Shown here piece after piece: positions 25,401-37,400 of a stretch of DNA of 64,000 nucleotides. Below the pieces are notes generated by a model. The model did no database searches. It worked only from the letters and a program-made list of their open reading frames with translations, and was not told the origin of the DNA. The position numbers were made by a program, and so were the translations under genes. Each line of letters opens with the position of its first letter. The first letter of the stretch is position 1. Origin of the DNA: Rhyacophila brunnea (lineage: Eukaryota > Arthropoda > Insecta > Trichoptera > Rhyacophilidae); assembly GCA_022495005.1 (NCBI GenBank), contig JAGYXB010001996.1:1054001-1118000 (forward strand). Reading direction: 5' to 3'.

Positions 25401-28400
25401 GAGCTGTTATTAAACATTTTAATATAAAAGGGTTAACAGCAAAGGAAATAAAAAATGAGTTGGATTTAGTTCACGGCATATCTGCTCCTTCACTTGCAAC
25501 TATTTATAACTAGTTAAATGAATTTAAGCGTGGTCGTACATCAACAAAGGATGAACCACGCTCAGGACGTCCTGTAGAGGTGACTACACCAGAAATGATC
25601 AATAAAATCCGCGATATGGTGTTAAGTGACCGAAGATTAAAGTTGAGTGAGATAATTGAGGTTACAGGGATCTCAAAAGGTAGCGTCATTTCTATTTTAC
25701 ATGACAAATTGGGCATGAAAAAAATTTCTGCAAGATGGGTGCCGCGTTTGCTCACAGTCGACAATAAACGCAATAGGGTGGTGGCCTCTAAAGCCCTGTT
25801 GTCGCTCATGCAACGCAATCCGGATGAATTTTTTCGTCGCTTTGTGACTGTAGATGAAACATGGATACACCACTATACTCCCGAGACGAAAGAACAGTCA
25901 AAGCAGTGGATTGCGAAAGGCGAACCATGTCCAAAGAAGGCGAAAACCGTAAAATCAGCTGGTAAGGTTATGGCTACTGTATTTTGGAATGCACGTGGAA
26001 TTATTTTCGTTGACTGTTTGGAAAAAGGAAAAACAATAACAGGGGATTATTATGCATCTTTATTGGACCAGCTAAAAAACAAAATTGAAGAAAAACGGCC
26101 TCATTTAAACAGGAAAAAAATCCTCTTTCATCAGGACAATGCCCGTGTTCACACATGTTTACGATCAATGGCTAAAATTGAAGAATTGAAGTTCGAATTG
26201 GTCGACCACCCACCGTATTCGCCAGATTTAGCCCCCAGTGACTTTTTCCTTTTCCCAAACTTAAAAAAATGGCTAAGTGGACAACGTTTTTTTCAAATGA
26301 AGAAGTCATCGATCGGACAAATGCTTATTTTGAGGACCTTCCGAAAACTTATTTTTCTGACGGTTTAAAAAAAATTGAGAAACGCCTAACCAAGTGTATT
26401 GAGTTCCAAGGAGATTATGTTGAGAAATAAAAAAAAAATACAAAAATAAAAACTGTTTTAATGCTTTTTTCTAAGGAATTATTGACCCACCCTCGTACAT
26501 TAAATATTTGGCTAGAGGAATATTCTCCATCTTTAATAATTTTGGATAATGAGGAAATAAATTCTCCGCGAAAATCAGCCGATTCTCCAGTGAATTTAAT
26601 ATAAACCAACCGTTACTTGCTTGAAAATTGTGTTAGAATCTTCTTTTAATCTAGCCTTCCAATCTCTGTGCAAACTAAGAGCCTTCGCTTGAATAATTGA
26701 AATATTCAGAGGGACATCTTTTTGATGTTGGTCGTCGATCCATGATGACAAATATTTTTCCATTTCATCCATAACTATGCCGTGTCTTTTGGAAACAACC
26801 TTTAAAGATATATTTCCACAATTTTGAACGTATTCCTTAATTTTTATTTTATTTTTCAAAATTGAACATAATATAGTAGTAGACCTGTTTGTATCATACG
26901 AACGTCCGATTGAAGAAAAAGATTCACCGCAATCAGAACGTCGTGCGAAGTTTATAAGTCCTTGATTTCTCTTTGTTCTACCTATCAACACTGCAGTTTT
27001 TCTGTTTCTCACTCTTGTTTATAAATCTTATTATGTCTTAACCCCACGGCCAGCGCGACGTTTTAAAAAAACGTTTTTTTTTAAATGTGCGAAATAGCGA
27101 ATTGTGCGAAAGTCGAACGTTCGTAAGTCGAGGTCCGCCTGTATTAATAAAATTTTAAGATTTCTTTGTTTCAATTTTTTTTATTTTACGTATAATGAAC
27201 ATAACAAATTATAAATTCAAAGCGTTCACAAAGTCACGTTGTGTGGAAGCTAAATAAGACTCAACTGAGACTTGGTAGCTTAATAAAAAATAAAAAAAAA
27301 CATTGTGTGGCTGTCGTCGGATTCCTGTAACCCAGATCTGAATTATAATATTTTTTATTAAATATTCATTTTTCACGTACAATCAGTAGGTACCTATATA
27401 ATATGATTTTGTAATGTTATGAGAGAGTCTCCAATTACATAACATTACGAATTAATATGATTTCATAATAATTTCAACATAATATTATTTCACAGTGCGC
27501 TGGTCAATAAATAGCGGGTAAGAATAGATTGGACATCTCACTCGATTACAAGTTTCCGTTAAAGACACATCGCACCGAACTACCGTTATATTTATTATAT
27601 AGCATATATTGTACCCTTGTAGTTATTTGAAACGGTAAATAAATTATCGCCTCATCCATCATCACAAACAATTACTACCGTCTTTCATCTGCAATACACC
27701 TATCTTCCCCCGAACAAGAATACTACAGATGTATATATTTGTCTGCGCATTGTACACATCACAAGAATTTGACAGTTGGCACTGTCACCTGGTATTTTTG
27801 CCTAGTAAGGTATAGACCAGCATGTTGATTTTCAAGCAAACCAGCTGGAATATTACAGCTTTATTATGAGAAGTTCTAAGCTGTTTGCGGTGTCGAAAAA
27901 TGCTAGATTTAACGTTACATGCCAGATGCAAATTTTGGAAGCAGATGCCTATTCAAAAATGCTAGATCTGAAATTGGCAACGCTGATTGTGATTGATCAC
28001 AATATGTGTTACATGTATCAGGTCCTCTACGCCAGTGCTGCCCAACATATTTCCCATTACCGCACTCTTTAGAACAGTGCTTTTCATCTGCCGGTCCACA
28101 AATAGTATTGTCACCCATTTTAAAATGCATATACCAAAAATTCCAAATAAATCATTATTCAAAAAATTAAATTTACAAGTATTATTATACTTCTATTGCC
28201 ACTCTTCTCTACAACGCATTATCCACCGTGATAGCCGCGTCATTTGCTCTAAACATATCGTGCTGCAGTTGGACAGACCATCCCATGTTCCGTAGTTTCC
28301 TCAGCGCCACATTCGCAGGTTGTAGAATCATTGGAGTATCCCCGCTTCTACACCAGTTTGAATCCGATTCATCCTCCGTGTGGTAGCTTCTTGACGGGCA

Positions 28401-31400
28401 CTATCTTTCGTTCTACCTCGATATTCTTTCCGTTGCAGCCAGCTCTGAAATCTCCTTGGATGACCTAAGGAAGCTTTTCCTGGATTATAGAATAGGCGTC
28501 TTTCATCACACATTCAGACTGTAGTGTAGAATAATTAAGAATCATTACAATGGAGTTCTAACATGCAATTGCCAGTTAAATTAATAAAATAAATCATATT
28601 AAGGACTCGAAATAATTATTATAAACTTTCAGTCTTGGGCGTGCCGGATATAGGCTTTTTGGATAGTTTGGCTGAAACTGATGATTTCAAAATTCACCAA
28701 GAGGGTCCTGACATTAATCCTGACAATCGACCCTCCATCATACTCCACTTTACGTCCAACGAGGTTATGAAACATGAAAAGTAAGTACAGTATGTTTTAG
28801 ATTATTATATTATTCAGGCGAGCACACAAGGGGAGGAATTTTCAGGTCTGGACACCCCAGGAACAAAAAAAATATATTTAGGTGTGTAGCTGCGGAATAA
28901 TAAGTGATCAAATATCTATTGTTTAAGATATCAAATTACTCTGCAGTAATATATTCCCAGCGAATCCATTTCCAGTAAACAACTTAGCTAGACCAGCAAG
29001 TCGATTGGCGAAATTAGAGACGGTGTATTATTACATCATATCACAGCACATTATACGAGTACCATTACGGTGTATTAGCCGAATAATCATTTTTCATAGT
29101 ATCATATTTTCTGACAACTGTAATAACAAATAACATTTCATTTCGCTACTCGATTTAAAACGCTGATTCTATAATTAGTCTAATATGATTATGTACCAGA
29201 ATTTTATGTTAATGTGTTACTTTTTATTGTATAAATAACGAAGAATAATTTATCTCAATGTCACTTGAATCCAAGTACCTAGCTCGTAACTATCATTGTA
29301 TCCTCTTGAGACCCGAGGAAGAACCAGCCATCAGAATTTTTTTTTTAATGATTTTATGTGAAAGGAACATCATCAAAACAACAAAAAAATTTTTTTTAGA
29401 TTTTTTTATTTTATACTAAGTAAAATATACTACGTGCACATATGTGCAACCCAGGTCACTATACAGATAAAGCTTAGATATACTACATACATGAAAATAA
29501 TACAGAAAAGTAAAACATTGATAAGAATTAAGACATTTTTATTAGAAAATAATACAATTAAAATGAAAAAAACAATACAATACAATAAAAATAGCCTAAT
29601 TAAATTTATTTACACTTAAATTAATTACAAATAAACAAGACATAATAGAAAACTGCTTTGAGCTGTACCTTACACAGTGTGGTACAACTCAAAGCAGAAT
29701 TTAGGACACAAGTACATACTGCATTTAATGCATATGTACCTGGTCCGTGACTTGCATCCAGGATATCGGCACTTTGATGCCGATTTAGCATCCTGGAAGC
29801 GAGGAAGGTGCCCGACGGTGTCCAAGCGGACTTCAGGGATCGGTGCCGGGATAACCTTCCTTTGTTTGCGAGGTGGTCCTTGAGGATCATCCAGCGATGA
29901 CGAAGCTGGCTGGTTTGGCACATTTCTTGGCCGACCACGTGTTGGCGGTGTTAAAATGCTGGCTACGTGACCTTCATACCGAATCATAGCTTTCGCTAAC
30001 CGAATTCGGTATGATAACAGGCCCATAGTGTCCCTTCGGGGGACATTATCCTGTCGACAATTTCGCATATACATGAGCCAGCAATTTACCACCGCCAAGT
30101 CCACGAAGTGGTTAAGAACCCTTACCGGCCACTTGCAGGTTCGCATTGACGTTCGATAATATGCGATCATCCGATCGCAAAGATCAATGCCACCCATTGA
30201 CTTATTGTAATGGTTTACAATAGCCGGCTGAGTGACATTGATCCTCCTTTTGGCCTCTTTCGACCACCTCGTGCAGGTGCCAACAGGGCTACTGCCGACC
30301 GCAGTGGAAAGCAATAAGACTGACTTATTGTCTTTCCACTTGACAACACAGACTTTGTCGTCCTGTCGAACCTTCTCATCCCAATCTCCTCTGCGCATAT
30401 CTTTATCTATTTTTAACTTTTTTATGACATCGCCGATTCTGTTACTTCGGACGGTTCCAGTAAGGAATATCCCGTCCTGAAGTAACGAATCGGCTAGCTT
30501 CAAACTCGTAAAAAATCGATCCGTGTAAATGATGCGGGAGGAGTCATTGGGGAGAGTCCGACAGAGCAACTTTACCACACTAGCACCCAGACCGAACTGC
30601 TTCATATCTCCATCTGATACCGTTCCTTTCCCAACATAAATGTGGAAGTCTAAAACTAATCCATCTCTGGCCGCTAGAACAAAATTTTTAAGCCCAACCG
30701 GGTTGGGCTTATTTGGAACAAATTGTCTATGTTCACAGCGGCCAGTGAACGGTATCATTTGTTCATCGATGGAGTTATGAGCAGGTCTGGGCAATGTGTG
30801 GCATTGTTTCAGGACCTCGTTTAAAAACGGGCTTACCTTCCACAATTTGTCTGTGGAGCCTGAACGGTCAGCAGTATTGTCGGCAAAATGCAGATGGTTC
30901 CGCAGTTCGAAGAACCGGTCTCTAGGCATCGCCTGATTTATGATCGGAAGGCTCATATCATACGACCAGTACATTCGAGTCTGCGGATACTTCAGCGTGC
31001 CCATCATTATTTGGATGCCGGTGAATACTATCAACTCTTTTGTGCTAGTATTCACCGACCGTAAATCCCTTTTCTGGGCAGAATAAAGATTTGTTTCTTC
31101 TGCTATCGCAGAAAAGAGACTAACGCTGAAGTAGTCGAAAAAGGTCTCCAGCACATTATCGACGCCATGCCCCACAGTGGCCAGGTCTTCGTCCAGCTGT
31201 GGTCCAACACTCGGCATACTGAAACAATAGAAAAATTTAATTATGAAACAATGTAGGTATTCAGTTTAATTTTCCATTCGTCAAATCTTCAGACCACAAG
31301 CAAAACTATGTTTTTGCAAGTAATTAATTCATGTATTGATTCTTTTGAAAAAGCATGTAATGAAAGAGAAACTATTACATAACTTGTCACTAGATGATAG

Positions 31401-34400
31401 ATGAAACAAATTTATATATTATGAACATTGTAAACTTACGATTTTGTGAGCCAGGGAAGAACCCTGGACTGCGATGTCGAAGGTTGAGAATAGATGTCGG
31501 GCTCGGATGCGACTTCTTGCTCTGGTTCCAATTCTTGGTCTGGTTCCAGTACGTGGTCTGCCTCCACGTGCAAGATGTAGAAGTCGTTCCCATCGTCCGA
31601 ATCGTATCCATCCTCAACTTCAAAATCGCTGTCTTCCAAAACCTCATCAATTTGGGCAGCATTCAGGAATTCGTCTAAATGTAAACAAAAAACATAACCT
31701 AATTACAATTGGATACTCGTGTGAAACGTATTAACTCAGACCTGACTGACGCGTGTGTGTACCGAATTTTCAATTCACAATTACGCGTTACTAAAAACAC
31801 ATACACATAATTAAAGCATATGGAAAATAGCTATGATTCATTGTGAACCTCAAAAAAAATATAATTTATTTAATAAATAAGTATTAATATTTAATAATGA
31901 ACACTTACATGTGCGAGGTGTGCGTTCGGCGGCCATTTTCACGAAGTGTCGATTTGCGTATGTTTGAGTCAAATTGAAACCTTATTTTAAAATGTCATGG
32001 GCTAGTGTCTTGCTCTAGTGGCAGAAAAATGTATTAACAAGACCACTAAAGTCAAATGTGGTCCAAGTATCACTTCAAATCAGTAGTAAAAAATATTTAA
32101 ATAACGTCCTCACACGACGACCTCAGGACGCAAGAGGGTATAATGTACTATTGTACCGATAAGCTGCTAATAAATCTCACCCTGCTACATCGTAGACTTT
32201 GTCATTATCATCATTATCGACCTACACATCGAACACCACACTAGTGACCCAACAGGTGAATAGAATATTACTTCTCCTTCTTCTTTGTGACCTCATGACT
32301 GAGGATCGTGACCTGGATGAGTTGACTGTCGAATAGTCTTCTCAACGGGTTGACGTCTCTCCTCTTGGCTTTCTACGACACGACAAACAAGGCCTGTGTC
32401 AGTGGAACTCATGAAATGGGAAAATCATTTGAGGCATCCAATGTGTGGTTTAATGTTGATAATATAATAATGTTGAGAAAAGATAAGACAGCGGGGTCGA
32501 GACAAACGGACACTAATGATAGTAATAATAATTATGACCGTTGGACCACACCCATTCGATAACCACATGTGGATGCGACAAGTCACAATAATTCGTAGGT
32601 GAGTACCCATGTTAATAGCTGCAGGCAAGGTGTTCTCGAAATGTGGATAGTCTGGGTATGGAGAATGCACCCAGAAAAGTGTGGGGGTTTGCCGTTGAAT
32701 TCACGAGAAGGTGTAAGTAATAGGCGGGGTAAATGCAGAAGTCAATGATACACGTTAGATTTAGTTAATCGTTCCATCGCACCACCTTAAAAAATCAAAA
32801 ATAAATTGTTAATAATGGATATTTTTTCAAAATGGATTCCCCAAACCATTTTTCTATGTGCCTGGTATTATTCATTATGTGGGCAAACCTCGAGAGTAAT
32901 TGGTATCGCCCCGAAAGTGTGAAAGACACCTTATGATGTCATTTTTTTTATGTTTTTTATCTCTTTCAGGTATCAAGCGTTCATGAAGACATTCTCCTCT
33001 ACCACATACCACTTGATTGTGAACGAAGAAAACACGTGTTCTGGATCAGTGGCGGTGCACAGAACCCAGCACAAGCTGCACATCCTCGACAAGAACATAT
33101 TTCCAATTATAAAGGATGATGGCATTCCACATATTGACAAAGAGAAGCTCAACTTGAATGACAATAGAATAATTGACATTGCAAGTATTTTGAATGATAA
33201 AGAGGAGGTACAGTATTATTATATCATCCACATTTACTATGTATATTATACAGTAGAACCCCATTAAGGGCCCATGTGCTGTATAAAAGTCGCAGGTGAA
33301 GAATTTGGAGTATCTTTAAGACTTAAGCCGGAATCTGTAGACTTTGTAGGAAAGAATATGTATAGTCATGATGCTCTGTCATATCTTCTTCTTCTTGGTC
33401 ATGCACTCATGGCTGAGGATCGTGACCACATTTAAATTTCGCCATCCTTAGAGCGACCAAGACTTTCCATCCTTCTCGATCTTCCGCTTCTCTCAGGGCA
33501 GAATGGATGGTGCCCCTAGTCAGCTCTTTCACTTGGTCGCTCCATCACGCAGACGCTCTTCCTCTGCTTCGCCTTCCCTGGAGGCTACCCAAAACTACCA
33601 GTCTCTCCAGGTTGTCCGGTCCGCGCCTGACAATATGTCCAAAAAACTGCAGAATTCTTCTCAGACATATCGTCGAGAGCCGTTCCTTTATCTTCAGTCT
33701 CTGGATGATTGACTGGTTCGTCCTGTGCTCCGTCCAAGAAATGCGACGCATTCGGCGCCAACACCACATCTCAAAGGCATCAATTGCCTTCCGTTCTCTT
33801 GCCTTCAGGGTCCACGACTCGACTCCGTATAGAAATATCGAGAACACTAATGTTTGCACAAGCATCATTTTTGTGGCAATCGAAAAATCGCATTTTTTGC
33901 AATCTGTGTGTGCGCCTTCTTATTTCCGCTTCGCATCCGCCCTTTCCACTGATGGTCGATCCAAGATATACAAACTCGTCGACTGTTTCGAGGTTTTGGA
34001 GTGTATTTGGTGTTGGTAGAAGGTTGGCCCGATCAACAACCATTAATAATATCATATCATATACTAATAATAAAATTGCAATGTGTAATTTATAAATATT
34101 TTCCTTTTGATTATATCCATAATACCTAAGCTTTTTTTTGAATTACTATTCAGTTTGCTCTGTTATAACTGAGAAACTTTTAGACCAATATTGATGAAAC
34201 ATGCACAGATTGTGGACTACATATTACTAACAATTTACTAGAGTTTCATCTCGATATCTGAAAAGGTTATGATAAAACTTCTCAAAAATAATACACTTGA
34301 AATAGTTCATCACGAGTAGGTTAAGTGGTCAGATAGCAGTGGCGAGGGGTGGAGGTAGGTTGTCAAGATTCAACATAAATAATGCACACTAAACTTTGTC

Positions 34401-37400
34401 GGTCACACTTTGGTTTCATTGAACTAAGCATACAATTTGTAAATGGTGCTGGTTAGTTTTTATAATTCATTAAGGCCTACCTAAACCAAACTATAATGGT
34501 AGAGATTAAACTAGAGTTTTAAATTATTGCAGGAAGCGATGGTTATTGAAAACAACAAACCCGTGCAAAGTGATGTTGCAGGTGCTTCGTCATCTCTTCC
34601 GGCAGATACTGACCGATACATCAACGCGAGAACATTCACAACATTCCACTTAAGACCAAAGAAAGGACTGGATAGGTAAGCGCAAGTTTTGTTTGAATGC
34701 AGCGGATAGAGATAGAGAATTTTTTTATTTTCACATTGTTTTCAATGCTGTATTTGATTGCACTTAAGTCTATTAACCGATGGACTCTTGGTTCGAGGCC
34801 AACTTGATTCTTGATTTTTGACTCTATTGTGACCGATTCTACCGGTGAAATTTCTGCACCACACGTTGAAAAATTCCACTTAAAAACAGAGATTTTGACT
34901 TGCCAATAAACTCAATGAGACCCGGCACCAAAATCTCCACAATCTTAACCTGTACACTGTGACTTTACTTTGTGTTTTCAACCAAACTATACGTAGTTAT
35001 GTTAAAGTATAGTTGAGAGACAATCGATACCAAAAATATCAATTAAAATAATTATTGTTTATTAGTTTCAAAGGATTTTTGAATGAATGAATATTTCGAC
35101 AATCATTGGACAAGCGCGCGTTCGAACAGACATCGCAGTGCAATAAACTCTGAGGGTGGAGATAAAATAAACAATCTAAGCGACAAAGCACAATGCGACT
35201 GGTCGTGCGATGCGCGCGTGACACAAGAGGCATAAGAAGCACTTGCTTTAGGCACATCGCACGGCTTCTTGCAGTGTGCTCTGCCACTTGAATTGTTCAT
35301 CGATTTTGTATCTATCAATTGAAAATATACAATTAATATTATGCAATTGATTATTCAGCGATCGGTGGGTGACCTTGATTGAAAAATTAATTCAGATAAT
35401 CTTTGCTCAGGTTGGGTGTCATTTATGAAATAATGAGACACAATAAAATGGATAATAGTGTCTCTAGACATCTAAATACTATGTGTACCTCTGAACGTTT
35501 GATAACTAAACGAAAACTAAAAAAATATATAGGTACATATTACTTTTCATAGAAATATACATATCTATCTATCTTTCAAAATAATCACAACACGTGTCCT
35601 TTAGTTTAGATGCTGTAGTATAATGCATTGAACTATTGCTTCTTCTAATTATTAGACATTTGACATCACCATGGCAATTCAATCTCCTTTGTCACTTTCC
35701 TTTGATGTATTTCCAAATATGGTGTCTAATCTTGTGTCTGTATTTTTTTTCAAGATCTTTAGAATTGACATTGGACATTGATGACTACGTATCAGAAACA
35801 ATGAATTCGGAAGGCTTTGCAGAATCATTGCAGGAGCTACAGGAATCTTTTGATAAACGTCAGCGTCAAAGAGAGGAATTCCCCAAGGTAGTGTTCTTTG
35901 GAACCGGCTCCTGTATTCCTAATAAAACTAGAAACACCAGCGGTATCATGGTGCACACTGAGTGAGTAAAGCCAATATCATCATTCTATCATGTAACGCT
36001 CATTGATTCGAAACAACTCTTTAGGAGACAGCAAAACTCTCTAATTTTTGTTTTAAATGAAAGCATTGTCAATAAAAAAATATTTTTGACGAAAACATTA
36101 TCTATAAGTTTTACAAGATTGATAAATATCGTTTAATAAGACAGTGAACAGGAACTTAAGCACGCCTTACCGATTGGTAGCTATTTGAAGGAAGCCATTT
36201 TGTCTTCCAGTACATTTATTAGACATATAAAGTATCCGAACATAATTTTTCTCACAGAAACAAATAAAGCATGCGGATTTCCTCTATTGAAAGGTAGAGG
36301 GGTTCTTCATATGCATACGTGAATTTTTTCAATGAGCATCAGTCGCTGGCAGTTAGCTGATGAGTGAGGGACTGTACTGAGCACCTGTCGGATTTTCATT
36401 TCACGTAAAATGACAAATTGATTTGAGCAGTTGTTTTTTATTAATAACTTCACAGTATCCGAATCAACAGGCTTTCGACGACAATACCTTAGGCATCATA
36501 TAAATTAAAGAATGTTACAACCAGTTCAAAGATGGGTGCATGTCAGTGAAGAATGACTCATGTCCCGCCTTCTCGCCTACCTGGTGTTGCTTGTACCTTG
36601 CATAAGTCTATTTATGGGCAGTGGAAACTTAGCAGTCGAATCATGGCTGTTCATTCATTGCGTCTGTTTCAGGAGTGCTGTATTTTTGGTCAAACACAGC
36701 ACTCCTGTAATTCATCAGGCTACCAATTCTCCCAAAGTGACTGCTTGTGGTTTTTGACTATTTTCTAAGCTTTAAAAAACAGTGATCTACAATCAATACT
36801 GACAAAAGGTCTTCAAAGAAATTACTTCAAATATCAGAAATTTAAATATGTACAGTAAAACCCTGTTAATTCGAAATCAATGAGACCTAAAATTAAAAAA
36901 AAAAAAAAACGTAACATTGTTTCCGTATCCGATATAATTATATTTCTTTTGTTAAGTTTGAGCTTAAGCGGTGATTATTATGGTTAATTTATCAAAATTA
37001 GTGAAAATCGCTATAAAAAGGTTTTAGTACTAACATTTGTGTAACCAAAACATCTCCATATAAAACTCTCAGGCACCCGGTATAAACGCATTGATCAGAT
37101 TACTTGACAGAATGAGACAAATATGGATATCTTTGAGACAAGTGTCTTATGAAGAATCTTTAGGGTTGTACAAGAAGATGGCATCTGGAAGTCAAAGGTA
37201 TAATAAGGAGCTGTACATACTTTATTGAGGTGGAAAGATCACATGGCATATGAAAATGCAGATAGAATATGAATATAATATAATAAAAATGTATACCTGC
37301 ACCTCCAGACCAAGACCAGCCAAGGGTAATATGTAATGCCATAAATTATGAATGATGACTAACATTTTTGTATGTTTCAGTGCTGACCGATCAATATTAA

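Larger units (their letters stand above)
24970..27012 (-). pseudogene. pogo/Tigger transposase remnant split by mariner insertion
   Basis: The N-terminal part (27012-26596) begins MRNRKTAVLI and carries a helix-turn-helix GESFSSIGRSYDTNRST and a CENP-B-like QKDVPLNISIIQAKALSLH. The frame then reaches SSSQIFNV at the mariner edge. Beyond the mariner (25190 downward) the coding resumes DDTGLFWKKMPSRTFLSKEE and GHKPSKNRLTLLLGGNLAGD, the start of the pogo DDE domain with the first catalytic Asp. Most of the region between HTH and DDE and everything after the first third of the DDE domain is missing. Confidence 0.8.
24633..27141 (-). mobile_element. pogo/Tigger element interrupted by a mariner
   Basis: Ends CAGGAGGACCTCGACTTTCG and (reverse) CAGGCGGACCTCGACTTACG lie between TA dinucleotides. 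Removing the mariner at 25193-26495 leaves about 1.2 kb, shorter than the 2.4 kb usual for Tigger, so it has internal deletions. Remnants of a CENP-B/pogo transposase are on the minus strand at both sides of the mariner. It lies in ELAC2 intron 6. Confidence 0.85.

Noticed and set aside
25510..25818. 102-codon minus-strand frame
   Set aside because: Antisense shadow of the mariner transposase.
33507..34095. Plus-strand frames of 128-170 codons
   Set aside because: Antisense shadows of the non-LTR reverse-transcriptase fragment, which reads on the minus strand.
35039..35318. Minus-strand frames in a CpG-richer patch in ELAC2 intron 9
   Set aside because: No family resemblance. The patch is likely an unrecognised repeat and no inverted ends were found.
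37160..37342. Minus-strand frame near ELAC2 exon 11
   Set aside because: Low-complexity membrane-like translation with no support.
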